From: an uncultured Flavobacteriales bacterium
GTDB lineage: Bacteria > Bacteroidota > Bacteroidia > Flavobacteriales_E > Vicingaceae
Assembly: GCA_905479915.1 (NCBI GenBank)
Contig: CAJQOH010000023.1
Location: forward strand, 88,728 to 152,727
Direction: 5' to 3'
Length of the DNA stretch: 64,000 bases
The notes beneath the pieces were generated by a model that saw nothing but the letters and a program-made list of their open reading frames with translations, did not search any database and was not told where the DNA came from. The translations under genes were made by a program, and so were the position numbers. Positions 17,961 through 26,516 of this stretch are shown here, piece by piece (positions within the stretch are counted from its first letter, which is position 1; the number at the start of each line of letters is the position of its first letter).

Positions 17961-18521
17961 TGATCCCCACCGATAGGTATCAATATCAATTTCCATTAAA
18001 TCTAGTACTCTATCAACAACGGTTTTAGCTACCTCTTCAATAGTTTTTGGTTGACTATAGAAAGATGGTGTTGCTGGACAAATAATTCCACCAGCTTCAG
18101 TAACTAATTTCATATTATTGATATGAATTAAACTATAAGGTGTTTCTCTAGCTACTAAAATAAGTTTTCGTCTTTCTTTTAAAATAACATCAGCAGCTCT
18201 ACTTAGTAAATCATTAGATATTCCGTTGGCAATTCTTCCTAAAGTGCCCATTGAACAAGGGATGATCACCATTGTATCGTACTTTGCAGACCCTGAAGCA
18301 AAAGGGGCATTAAAGTCATTTTTATCGTAAAAAGTAAAAGGGTAATTTTTATAATTATCGTTTTCAAGTTCGGTTTCCCAAACAATCTTGGCATTATCTG
18401 ATAATAAAATACCAATTTCAATTTCTTGAATTTTAACAAGTGTGTCTAACAAAATTTTAGCATAGATACTTCCTGAAGCTCCAGTTATAGCAATAACTAT
18501 TTTCCTTTTTTTGATTGACAT
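17958..18521 (-). CDS. ubiX: Flavin prenyltransferase UbiX
   Basis: 187-residue flavoprotein that prenylates FMN to make the cofactor of UbiD-type decarboxylases. The FMN-binding start KIVIAITGASGSIYAKILL, the IPCSMGTLGRIANGISNDLLSRAADV core and the RETPYSLIHINNM segment are complete. No ubiD is in the window. It starts 3 bases after the upstream barrel gene's stop (leftward), so the two are likely cotranscribed. Confidence 0.93.
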   Translation of the reverse strand: MSIKKRKIVIAITGASGSIYAKILLDTLVKIQEIEIGILLSDNAKIVWETELENDNYKNYPFTFYDKNDFNAPFASGSAKYDTMVIIPCSMGTLGRIANGISNDLLSRAADVILKERRKLILVARETPYSLIHINNMKLVTEAGGIICPATPSFYSQPKTIEEVAKTVVDRVLDLMEIDIDTYRWGS

Positions 18522-18524
18522 ATT

Positions 18525-19151
18525 TTATTTTTCAAAGTGATACCTTACGGTAAAGTTTAAATCAACATTATACCAACCTCGACTAAATAGTTGATTAAAG
18601 ATTCCAATTTGTTGATCTGAATTTTCAAAATCTCTTATAGGGATTATTGAATTTTTTGATCTTAGATTACAGCTGAACTTTTTATTAATTTGATAAGAAA
18701 CTCCTATTAAACCTCCAAAATCAAAACTTTTAAAGGGGTATCGAGTTATAAATATTTCTCCATTTTGATTTTCAAGATGTGGGGTGCCAATTAGTTTGGC
18801 GATATAAAGTCCAATCTCAAAATTTAATTTCTCATACTTATACCTTAAAACAACAGGTACTTCAATGTAATTGATATTAATACTTAATTTATCAAAATCC
18901 CCTCTATCTGGATGAGCGGCATCAAAACTTCCTTTATTGATAAAATAAATTTCGAATTGGGCCGCTAACTTTTCAGAAAGACTTGTATTTACAAATCCAC
19001 CACCAATAAAACCTAGTTTGTTATATCCACCATATCCATCTCCTTCTATTTGTGCTCCAGTTATTCCCGCAATAGCACCTGCTTTGAAAGCTTGAGCTGA
19101 ACAGTTTATGTAAGAGGCAATAACTATTAATATGGCAATAATGAATTTCAT
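18525..19151 (-). CDS. PorT-like outer-membrane beta-barrel protein
   Basis: 208 residues: a signal peptide (about 1-19, ending NCSAQ), then GAIAGITGAQIEGDGYGGYNK and alternating strands ending YNVDLNFTVRYHFEK, the pattern of the outer-membrane beta-barrel (OMP_b-brl_2/PorT-like) family. The terminal Phe-Glu-Lys resembles a BAM signal. It is upstream of ubiX by 3 bases. Function unknown. Confidence 0.7.
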   Translation of the reverse strand: MKFIIAILIVIASYINCSAQAFKAGAIAGITGAQIEGDGYGGYNKLGFIGGGFVNTSLSEKLAAQFEIYFINKGSFDAAHPDRGDFDKLSININYIEVPVVLRYKYEKLNFEIGLYIAKLIGTPHLENQNGEIFITRYPFKSFDFGGLIGVSYQINKKFSCNLRSKNSIIPIRDFENSDQQIGIFNQLFSRGWYNVDLNFTVRYHFEK

Positions 19152-19170
19152 TAATTCAAAGATAAAGAAA

Positions 19171-19198
19171 AAGCCCTTGAAGATTTCTTCAAGGGCTT
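19171..19198 (-). terminator. Leftward rho-independent terminator after the Omp28 lipoprotein gene
   Basis: A perfect 12-bp stem AAGCCCTTGAAG/CTTCAAGGGCTT (19171-19182 with 19187-19198) with a 4-base loop; read leftward it is followed by TTTTTC. It separates the Omp28/DUF6029 transcript from the barrel/ubiX pair. Confidence 0.9.
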
Positions 19199-19217
19199 TA
19201 CTTAAATTATTTTTTTA

Positions 19218-20063
19218 TCAGTGAGTGTCTACAATATGTATTTCTTCTGCTTGTAAAATTTCATAATTTGGAGCAACTTGATATACATAGGCAACTACAA
19301 TACATTGGTCTTTCTCCCAGGTTGGATCCATTGTAATTGCAAAATCTTGAGAGTCAGTATCACCAGTGTTAGAAGAAGGTAGTGGTGTACCCCAAGTACT
19401 GTTAATTGCTTTTCGTAACATATGTCTGTGCATATAGTTCGGAATATTAACATTATTATCAAGCTGATAAGCTACTATGCTGTCCTGTACAAGGTAAATT
19501 TGTATGTTATATGTTCCTGTTTCAGAAGATAACCATTCAGTATTTACAATAGTTTTTAATGTTTTAGTTGAATCATCATATAATGTGGATAACCCTATGC
19601 TCACTTTTGGAACATCATTTTTAATTGATAGAATGTCGATATCCCATTGAGAAAGACCAGTAGGAGCGCCATTGTTTAATCGAGATACTACGCCTGCAGG
19701 GAATTGTGTAATACCAAATGTTGAATTGTACAAATCACCAGCAGTAGTTCTAAAATCATCAGGAGCACCATTTGCTGGATTTGCAAAACCACCAGCATGA
19801 ATTGAAACTGGGATTAATTGATCGGTGTATATAGAATCTAATCGTTCAATTTCTCGTGCTCCACCAGGGCAATATGTACATAATTGACCAGTAAATTCTT
19901 CAAGAACAATTTTTCGCATGGTTGCTGATGATTCAATGTACAATGAATCATCCCATTCAATACCGTCTGTGCTTACGATATCATTAGGTGTTGGGTCATC
20001 AATTTTATCACACCCTATAAAAACAATTCCTCCTAATAACAATATACTTAGTAATTTTCTCAT
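19218..20063 (-). CDS. Omp28-related lipoprotein with a thioredoxin-like CxxC
   Basis: 281-residue outer-membrane or periplasmic lipoprotein (lipobox VFIGC, Cys18) of the Omp28-related family. The domain opens with VLEEFTGQLCTYCPGGAREI, a CxxC at 62-65, then IPVSIHAGGF, giving a thioredoxin-like fold; the second half is a beta-rich domain ending VAPNYEILQAEEIHIV. It shares the EEFTG..CxxCP and HAG signatures with the T9SS cargo protein at 22481. It lies 23 bases after the DUF6029 gene, likely one transcript. The biochemical activity is not established. Confidence 0.85.
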   Translation of the reverse strand: MRKLLSILLLGGIVFIGCDKIDDPTPNDIVSTDGIEWDDSLYIESSATMRKIVLEEFTGQLCTYCPGGAREIERLDSIYTDQLIPVSIHAGGFANPANGAPDDFRTTAGDLYNSTFGITQFPAGVVSRLNNGAPTGLSQWDIDILSIKNDVPKVSIGLSTLYDDSTKTLKTIVNTEWLSSETGTYNIQIYLVQDSIVAYQLDNNVNIPNYMHRHMLRKAINSTWGTPLPSSNTGDTDSQDFAITMDPTWEKDQCIVVAYVYQVAPNYEILQAEEIHIVDTH

Positions 20064-20086
20064 AATTATATTTGTTTTTGTAGTTT

Positions 20087-21772
20087 CTAAAAACTACTTG
20101 TTATACTTACTGTTAAACCACTTGCTGCAGGTACATTTCTACATACACCTCCTACACAAAATATTCCAGCCCTTTGTCTACCATACCCAACTTGGATTCT
20201 GTTTGTTCCTTTTGAGTAACCCGCAGAAGCAAAATAATAATGTATTCTTTCATCATACTCACCATCACTATTTTTATGCTCATTACCATAGTTGTATTGA
20301 TCCATTACCGCTAAAAACCAGTGTGGTGCGAAAGAATATTCAATTAATAATGTTCCCCAATCTTGCTGATCTTGTTCTGTAAATAAACCCTGAACTTCTA
20401 CTCTTAAAGCGTGCTTTTTCGATAGCTTATAAGTAAGATCTAATACACCAATATTTGCATATACATTAGGGTAATCTTCTGGTTTTTTACCTTGAATAAC
20501 TGCTTGATTAAACATCAGGTTTGAGTATGTAAATGTTCCTTTAAATTTCTTATTAAATTTCTTATTTATTTCTACATTTATTTCTTCGTAATATTTATCG
20601 TCTCCAACTGAAAATAGGTTTGTTGTGTAACCTTGCATTGAAGTATCTATTGCACTTGGTATTGCTGTAGAATCGATATTGTATACAGTAGAGTAATTAA
20701 TTAAAATTCCCATTCCGTATTTACCTCCTAAAAGAGATTTCTTTTTGATTTTATAGATCAATTCTCCTTGAAAAGCAATTTCACCATTTGGCTGAGTTGC
20801 ATAAGGATAAAGAGTTGCTAATAAGTTATAGGTGTGTTGTCTTGTTAGTGCTGGTAAATAGTTTATTTGTAAATCTGTAAGTGCAGCATTTCTCTCAGAT
20901 CTAAAACTCATATTGTCTACACCTTTTGCAGAGAGGTTAAGACCAAAACCTTTGGTAGAGTATACTGCTTCTGCAAAAAAAGCTTCACCATCTTTATAGA
21001 TAAAACCATTATCAGCAGAAGGGTCATTTATCTTTCTAGCATATTCACCATTAAGTTTTACTTTTCCGCGTTGAATTGTAAACCTACCAGCTGAGGCACC
21101 TACATTTTCTGGTAAGTTTAATGTGGCACTTTGATCTACTTGATATTTACTTACAAAACTCCCTCCTAAGGTAAGTTTGGTTTTAGCTTCTTTAAGTTTG
21201 CCTCCAAGAAAATCGTTAACCATCAATTCACCATCAATACCTCTAACAATACCTTCACCATAATCAAAATAAAAACGCTGTTTACCTATAATTCCTTTAA
21301 CATGAAGTCCTTCAGCTAATTTGTAATTTATTCGCATTCCATCCATTGCATTGTCATAACCTAAACCTCTTGCTTCATAAGATCTAAATATTAGTCCACT
21401 ACCAAATTGCTCATAATAATTACCTACTGTGATTTTCATATCTTCATTGATAAATGAGGCATAACGATAACCTATTCCATTGCCTTTATAACCAGTAGGG
21501 AAACCTAACATTGTGTTTAAGTAACTTTCGTATCTAAAACCAGCGGAAAAGTTTCCATTCGTATAGTTGAAGTTTGCAAATCCATTCATAAGAACGTCTT
21601 CAGGAACCTCTACAGCTCCGGTTAAACTATCTTCTTGATAATATTGAAGGTCAAGTTGAAAATTCCCATGAACTTCTCCTCTGTTCATGATTTCATCAAT
21701 GCTTTGAGAATAACTATAGTTGATAGAAAATAAGGAGACAAATACTATTGTAATAACTTTATGTAGTTTCAT
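20087..21772 (-). CDS. DUF6029-family exported protein, probable outer-membrane barrel
   Basis: 561 residues: a signal peptide (1-22, NYSYSQ), then a long series of alternating beta-strands (GNFQLDLQYY, FSAGFRYESYLNTM, ITVGNYYEQFGSGL, THWFLAVMDQYNYG type) ending RNVPAASGLTVSITSSF with a terminal Phe. This matches what I recall of the DUF6029 family. Two cysteines sit near the C-terminus (IFCVGGVCRN). It is flanked on both sides by thioredoxin-fold genes. No substrate is known. Confidence 0.75.
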   Translation of the reverse strand: MKLHKVITIVFVSLFSINYSYSQSIDEIMNRGEVHGNFQLDLQYYQEDSLTGAVEVPEDVLMNGFANFNYTNGNFSAGFRYESYLNTMLGFPTGYKGNGIGYRYASFINEDMKITVGNYYEQFGSGLIFRSYEARGLGYDNAMDGMRINYKLAEGLHVKGIIGKQRFYFDYGEGIVRGIDGELMVNDFLGGKLKEAKTKLTLGGSFVSKYQVDQSATLNLPENVGASAGRFTIQRGKVKLNGEYARKINDPSADNGFIYKDGEAFFAEAVYSTKGFGLNLSAKGVDNMSFRSERNAALTDLQINYLPALTRQHTYNLLATLYPYATQPNGEIAFQGELIYKIKKKSLLGGKYGMGILINYSTVYNIDSTAIPSAIDTSMQGYTTNLFSVGDDKYYEEINVEINKKFNKKFKGTFTYSNLMFNQAVIQGKKPEDYPNVYANIGVLDLTYKLSKKHALRVEVQGLFTEQDQQDWGTLLIEYSFAPHWFLAVMDQYNYGNEHKNSDGEYDERIHYYFASAGYSKGTNRIQVGYGRQRAGIFCVGGVCRNVPAASGLTVSITSSF

Positions 21773-21807
21773 ATTCGTTAAATATGGTTTTAAATTTATG
21801 ATGTAAA

Positions 21808-21842
21808 AATAAGCCCGAAATTAGATAAATTTCGGGCTTATT
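21808..21842 (-). terminator. Leftward terminator after tlpA
   Basis: A perfect 15-bp stem AATAAGCCCGAAATT/AATTTCGGGCTTATT (21808-21822 with 21828-21842); read leftward the stem is followed by a short T-run from the AAAAA at 21805-21809. It separates tlpA from the DUF6029 gene. Confidence 0.9.
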
Positions 21843-21865
21843 CAAGGTATTATTGAAATCTTATT

Positions 21866-22384
21866 TTAATGTTCTATTTTCTCTCCAGCTGCTACTTTCT
21901 TTACAACCTCAAGTAATTTCTCTTCATCACCTTCTTTATAACCTGAATGTGTCCATACAATTTGTCCATTTGCATCTACTACTGCAGTATATGGAGGGTT
22001 TTGAAAACCAATTGCTCTTTGAAAATCTTGATTAGGATCAATGTAACATTCGTACTCCCAACCTTTACCATTTACATAAGGAGCTACTTTACCAGCATTC
22101 CTTGAATCGTCAATAGATATAGCAATTAATTTCACACCAGTTTCCTCAACCCAGTCATCGTAAATATCTGCAATGTTGTTTAATTCTCTTTTACAAGGTG
22201 TACACCAAGTTGCCCAAAAATTAATAATCATTGGTTTCCCTTCATTGCTAAATTTTTTGGTGTTAACAGTATTTCCTTCTAAATCTTTAACGTTTGCAGA
22301 CGGAATTGATCTAGCCTCCTTTTGAGAGTAAGCGATTAGACCTGAAGATAAAGTGATTAGTGATAATAAAATAAGTTTTTTCAT
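21866..22384 (-). CDS. TlpA-like periplasmic thiol-disulfide oxidoreductase
   Basis: 172-residue exported thioredoxin-fold protein: signal peptide (about 1-20, AYSQ), then a redoxin domain with NFWATWCTPCKREL, the catalytic Cys61-x2-Cys64, and the cis-Pro region FQNPPYTAVVD. TlpA/ResA proteins reduce exported disulfides, for example in cytochrome c maturation or CuA assembly. Here the neighbours are Omp28-type thioredoxin-fold proteins, so it may act on or with them. Terminators on both sides suggest its own transcript. Confidence 0.9.
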   Translation of the reverse strand: MKKLILLSLITLSSGLIAYSQKEARSIPSANVKDLEGNTVNTKKFSNEGKPMIINFWATWCTPCKRELNNIADIYDDWVEETGVKLIAISIDDSRNAGKVAPYVNGKGWEYECYIDPNQDFQRAIGFQNPPYTAVVDANGQIVWTHSGYKEGDEEKLLEVVKKVAAGEKIEH

Positions 22385-22405
22385 AATAATTGTAAATTTT
22401 AATTT

Positions 22406-22456
22406 AAAAAAAGAATCAGTAGTGATTAGGCAAATTTAGTGCCACACTACTGATTC
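22406..22456 (-). terminator. Leftward terminator after the Omp28/T9SS gene
   Basis: A perfect 12-bp stem GAATCAGTAGTG/CACTACTGATTC (22413-22424 with 22445-22456) with a 20-base loop; read leftward it runs into seven T. It ends the transcript of the large Omp28-related gene. Confidence 0.85.
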
Positions 22457-22480
22457 CTTAAAAGTTATTTACCTAAAGTC

Positions 22481-24538
22481 TTATTGTTTGATCAATGAAA
22501 CTTTTTTAGTGATTACTTCATCACCAATAGTAAGGTTTACAAAGTAAATTCCATCTGGTAATTCAGTACCATCAAATACTACTTTTTGAGTTCCTGCATT
22601 CATTGTTTCAACGTTGTTAAATACAACGCTTCCTAATGCATTAACAATTTCAGTATTAACTGAAGTAGACTCCGTTAATTCAAAAGTAATTGTAGAAATA
22701 TCAGCAGTAGGGTTAGGGAATGCTGTTAATCCTCCTTGAGCAGCAATAGGATCTATTCCTACAGTAGACTCACGAACATTGATATTATCTAAATAGATAC
22801 AGTTACCATTAGTAGCAGAAATAACAGTTACTTTGATGATTACATCTGTTACTTTGTAATTGCTTAAATCAACACTTTTTGATCCCCAGTCTCCAGCAAC
22901 AGGATAGAAAATGTTAACACCATCAACTGCTCCTGTAGCAAATGCGTTACCAGTTTCTAAAAACTCTTGAGTCCAAGTAGCACCACAATCAGTAGAAACT
23001 GAAATTCTAAGTCCATCATTAGAACCACTAGCTAATTGAGCATAAGCATAATCAAATTCAAATGCTGGATTTGTTGTTCCACTTAAATCAAACTTATAAG
23101 TAACAAAATCATTCTCTTGACCATTTGCCATGTTATAAAGTCTGTGACGGAAACTTTTAGGTGAGTTAGCATATCCACCTAAATCTGTAGTAGTTGAACT
23201 GATAGATTGGTCAACAACAAAAAAGTCAGCATCATCAGTATTAATTGTGTTGGCCCAAGTTCCTGTTCCAACAGCGCTGCTCTCAAAATCCCAAGTGTAA
23301 GTAGCACCAATTGATGTACTAGGGATATAAGGGATAGTGATACTAGCAGTTGAGTTGTTATTAGACTGCATATCAACAAATGTAGTTGAACTACCATTTG
23401 ATACAGAATAAACGATAGTATTGTTACCAGCTGGTAAAGATATAGCTGGGAAAGTATGTGTATAAGTACCTCCTGCAATTACGTTACTAATAATATCTCC
23501 TGAAGTTACAGCAGTTCCTCCATTTAAAGAATAACTAACTTCTAATGTATCAGTAGGATCTGTTGTAGAGTTGTTTGTGAACGTTGCTTCTGGTGTAAAT
23601 GACTGTGTACACATGTCAGAAGGAAGAGTGTGTGCTGTTGAAGCAGAACCATCAATTGAGAAAGTTCCAGCTGGGAAAGTGTAAGTAATGTCACCTACAA
23701 CACCTGTAACAATATCTTGACATTTTGTTCCTTCACCAATAAAAGCAACAATTTCCATGTCAGCTAAATTTGTAGGGATTCCTCCAATAGAAGCAGGAAT
23801 GTTATATGTGAAAGATCCACTTGGGTTAGATCCCATTGTAGTTGGAGTTAATGCATCACCATAATTTCCAGCTGTTAAATAAGCTCTTAAAGCATGTTGG
23901 TGGTTGTATTTTCCATTAGCTAAAACTTGAGATGGATTTCCTGTTGCTCCAGATTGATTTTCTTCAATATTACTTTGAAGAAGAGCAAAAGTAATTCTGT
24001 TTGAACCTGCAGTTGAGTTTGCTGTAAAAAAAGCATCCCAATCAACAGTCATAATGTTAGTGCTTACATCAATATCAGCTTTTAATCCAACATTTACGTA
24101 AGAATTTGCTGAAGAAATAACGGTACTCGCTTGGTTTGTCCATTCTCCTCTACTATATGCAAAAGTTGCAGTACAGTTAGTACCAGTTTGAATACTTCCA
24201 CCATAAGAAGTACTTCTATTCATAGCTCCTGCAGGATAACCACAAGGAGAAGCTTCATTGTCTATGTCATCTCCTACAGTTGTTCTGAAATCGTATTCTC
24301 CAGCATTTGGTATTGCAAAACTACCTGCATGAACATTAATGATAATAGCATCGTCACCGTGAGTAGTTTTAATTGCGTCAGCAATGGCATGTCCTGCTGG
24401 ACAGAAACCACAGTGAATTCCTGTAAATTCTTCAAGTACAGCTTTTTTTGTGTCTGATACCTGGCTTGCAGGGTAAGATTGTGCAAATAAGACAGATCCT
24501 CCTGCCAATGCAACAATAGAGAGTAATAATTTTTTCAT
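22481..24538 (-). CDS. Omp28-related T9SS cargo protein with type A sorting domain
   Basis: 685-residue secreted protein. Signal peptide 1-20 (LFAQ), Omp28-like thioredoxin-fold domain with VLEEFTGIHCGFCPAGH (CxxC 43-46) and INVHAGSFAIP, beta-sandwich domains in the middle, a jelly-roll-like region (about 430-590), and a C-terminal T9SS sorting domain from AFPNPTADISTITFEL to ITKKVSLIKQ. It would be exported by the SprA system and fixed to or released from the cell surface. The ATG at 24538 is preferred over one 42 bases upstream because it starts the signal peptide. It is a longer, secreted paralogue of the Omp28 lipoprotein at 19218. Confidence 0.87.
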   Translation of the reverse strand: MKKLLLSIVALAGGSVLFAQSYPASQVSDTKKAVLEEFTGIHCGFCPAGHAIADAIKTTHGDDAIIINVHAGSFAIPNAGEYDFRTTVGDDIDNEASPCGYPAGAMNRSTSYGGSIQTGTNCTATFAYSRGEWTNQASTVISSANSYVNVGLKADIDVSTNIMTVDWDAFFTANSTAGSNRITFALLQSNIEENQSGATGNPSQVLANGKYNHQHALRAYLTAGNYGDALTPTTMGSNPSGSFTYNIPASIGGIPTNLADMEIVAFIGEGTKCQDIVTGVVGDITYTFPAGTFSIDGSASTAHTLPSDMCTQSFTPEATFTNNSTTDPTDTLEVSYSLNGGTAVTSGDIISNVIAGGTYTHTFPAISLPAGNNTIVYSVSNGSSTTFVDMQSNNNSTASITIPYIPSTSIGATYTWDFESSAVGTGTWANTINTDDADFFVVDQSISSTTTDLGGYANSPKSFRHRLYNMANGQENDFVTYKFDLSGTTNPAFEFDYAYAQLASGSNDGLRISVSTDCGATWTQEFLETGNAFATGAVDGVNIFYPVAGDWGSKSVDLSNYKVTDVIIKVTVISATNGNCIYLDNINVRESTVGIDPIAAQGGLTAFPNPTADISTITFELTESTSVNTEIVNALGSVVFNNVETMNAGTQKVVFDGTELPDGIYFVNLTIGDEVITKKVSLIKQ

Positions 24539-24708
24539 CGTATTAAGTTTAAGTTTATAAAAATGTGAATTTGGCATCAAAAATAATTAAAAGGAGTTTC
24601 AATTTTTAACATGCTGTTGAATAATTTTCAAATAAAGTTGGAATCCTAGTTGTTTTATGTTTTTTTGATTTACATCGAATTCTTAATGAATGGAATCATA
24701 TTAATAAG

Positions 24709-24716
24709 TAAATTTG
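24709..24716 (+). promoter_or_regulatory. TAnnTTTG box ahead of the EF-hand-like cargo gene
   Basis: TAAATTTG at 24709-24716 matches the Bacteroidota -7 consensus and lies 28 bases before the ATG at 24745. I see no good TTG element at the expected distance upstream. Confidence 0.35.
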
Positions 24717-24744
24717 ATTCATATAAATTTTAAAACTATTAACT

Positions 24745-25677
24745 ATGATTAAAAAAATACTCTTTGTAACAGCTCTTGCAAGCGCGTCTGCTTTAATGGC
24801 TCAAAATATTGAATTAAAAGACGCAAGTAACAATAATATTGGAGGAGGAACTTATTGGATATACGATAATGCTACTAATCTAGGAGCAACAAAATTTCAT
24901 GTTGGAAATAATTCTGGAACTGCGATAACATTTGATGCTAGAGTTTATGAATTGCACAATGGACCAAATTCAGATTTACAAGTATGTTTTGGAACAGCTT
25001 GTTATATAGCTAATGCAGGTGTTTCTGCAGCTCAAAACTACTCTGATGTAGCAGCTGTTGCTCCTGCTGGCGGTGTGTATAATGATTTTAAAGTAGCTCC
25101 GTTTTCTGGACAGTGGGCAACTGGTAACTTCGCTAAGTGGAGACTTGTAGTTGTTGATGTGGCTAACCCTACAGATACTTCAACTGCTTGTGTTGTTTGG
25201 TCTGAAGGTGGTACTTTTGCTGGTGATCAAAATGGTAACAAAATTGTTGATGGAAGTGAAATAGCTGGTGATGTTGATTTAAATGGTATTATTGATGGAA
25301 ACGAGCTTGCTGGAGATATGAATGGTAGTGGATGGATTGATGTTTGTGAGATTAGTGGAGATGCTAATGGTAATGGTAAGATTGATAATGGAGAAGTAGC
25401 TTCTACTGGAGAACTTGCTAAAGGTGATGTTGGGTTTGATGTTTATCCAAATCCTGTTGCTGATAACTTAACAATTAGATATGCTGTAGAAGGAGCTAAT
25501 AGCCCGGCAGTGGTTGAGGTGTATGATGTTTTAGGACAAATAATGATCTCTAGAACTGTGAATAGTAGAAAAGGACAAATCAATTTAAATGTTACTGAAT
25601 TAAATGCTGGAGTTTACTTCTGTTCAATTAAAGTTGATGATAAAGCAGTTAAAACAAAAAGAGTTATTGTAAAGTAA
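24745..25677 (+). CDS. T9SS cargo protein with four Ca-binding-like repeats
   Basis: 310 residues: signal peptide (about 1-20, ALMAQ), a beta-rich domain (about 21-155), four tandem 15-residue loops of the form D-x-(N/D)-x-N/S-G-x-I-x-D/V-x-x-E (starting at 161, 176, 191 and 206), and a type A T9SS sorting domain (FDVYPNPVADNL to KRVIVK). The loops resemble dockerin/thrombospondin type 3 calcium sites, so calcium-stiffened linker or adhesion is inferred. Cysteines at 81 and 86 may pair. It has its own promoter-like box and a strong terminator. Confidence 0.83.
   Translation: MIKKILFVTALASASALMAQNIELKDASNNNIGGGTYWIYDNATNLGATKFHVGNNSGTAITFDARVYELHNGPNSDLQVCFGTACYIANAGVSAAQNYSDVAAVAPAGGVYNDFKVAPFSGQWATGNFAKWRLVVVDVANPTDTSTACVVWSEGGTFAGDQNGNKIVDGSEIAGDVDLNGIIDGNELAGDMNGSGWIDVCEISGDANGNGKIDNGEVASTGELAKGDVGFDVYPNPVADNLTIRYAVEGANSPAVVEVYDVLGQIMISRTVNSRKGQINLNVTELNAGVYFCSIKVDDKAVKTKRVIVK
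25225..25395 (+). repeat. Four 45-bp coding repeats (15-residue Asp/Asn loops)
   Basis: The DNA for residues 161-217 contains four units at an exact 45-bp period, each beginning with a GGTGAT/GGAGAT-like Gly-Asp codon pair and carrying Asn-Gly in the middle. DNA identity between units is partial, so the period is clearer in protein than in DNA. Confidence 0.8.
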
Positions 25678-25680
25678 TAC

Positions 25681-26361
25681 TTACTTTAATAAAGTATTGG
25701 CGAGTATTGGAATTCCAATACTCGCTTTTTCTTTTATATACGTTAAGTTTTTAATTCCTTTGCTTGAGATGTCTTTTGGGTCAATTATGTACTTAGGGCA
25801 GGATTCAGGAACGAATTCTACGATGTTAGCAGCAGGATAAACAGAAAGAGATGTTCCGATAATGATCAAAATATCTGCATCTCGGCAAATCTTTTCGGCT
25901 TCTACCATTTTTGGGACAGCCTCACCAAACCAAACGATATCAGGCCTTAATTGAGTTTTTTGCTCGCATAGATCGCCAATGTTTAATTCTTCGCCATTGA
26001 TTTTGTATTCTTTTTGAGTACCAGTACTTCTTGATCGTAATATTTCTCCATGGAGATGGAGTATGTTTGAAGATCCAGCGCGTTCATGAAGGTCGTCAAT
26101 GTTTTGGGTAATAATTTGAACGTTGAACTTCTCTTCAAACTTTACTAAAGTTAAATGAGCTTCGTTTGGTTGTGCTTTTATTACCTGTTTTCTTCTTAAA
26201 TTGTAAAAATCTAAGACTAACTTTGGATTCTTTTCCCAAGCTTCAGGAGTAGCAACTTCTGTTAAATCATAATTTTCCCACAAGCCGTCACTGTCTCTAA
26301 AAGTTTTTAGTCCGCTTTCGGCACTAATTCCTGCTCCAGAAAAAATAACAATTTTTTTCAT
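25681..26361 (-). CDS. Sir2-family NAD-dependent protein deacylase lacking the zinc cysteines
   Basis: 226-residue sirtuin. NAD-binding and catalytic motifs are intact: FSGAGISAESGLKTFRD, TQNIDDLHERAG, LHLHGE and VVFGE-like DIVWFGEAVP, GTSLSVYPA. The usual four zinc-binding cysteines in two CxxC pairs are absent; only single Cys residues at GDLCEQ and KICRD remain. Related zinc-less forms are, as I recall, usual for this branch. It removes acyl groups from protein lysines. Its last codons overlap a palindrome that serves as terminator of the facing gene. Confidence 0.88.
   Translation of the reverse strand: MKKIVIFSGAGISAESGLKTFRDSDGLWENYDLTEVATPEAWEKNPKLVLDFYNLRRKQVIKAQPNEAHLTLVKFEEKFNVQIITQNIDDLHERAGSSNILHLHGEILRSRSTGTQKEYKINGEELNIGDLCEQKTQLRPDIVWFGEAVPKMVEAEKICRDADILIIIGTSLSVYPAANIVEFVPESCPKYIIDPKDISSKGIKNLTYIKEKASIGIPILANTLLK
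25700..25735 (+). terminator. Terminator of the T9SS cargo gene, inside the sirtuin 3' end
   Basis: A 26-base perfect palindrome, GCGAGTATTGG-AATT-CCAATACTCGC (25700-25725), followed by TTTTTCTTTT. It lies 23 bases after the rightward gene's stop and inside the last codons of the convergent sirtuin gene (SIGIPILA). Confidence 0.88.
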
Positions 26362-26516
26362 CTTTAGTTAAAAAATAGATAATAAATGTATTCATTTTCA
26401 GCTAATTAACAATAACTAATTTGAATCAATTTATTTGCTGTGTTTTTACCTCTTTTTCGTTTCTAAAGCCCAAATTTTATTGCTATTTTTACGGGTTTTA
26501 GTAGAATAAAAATTAT

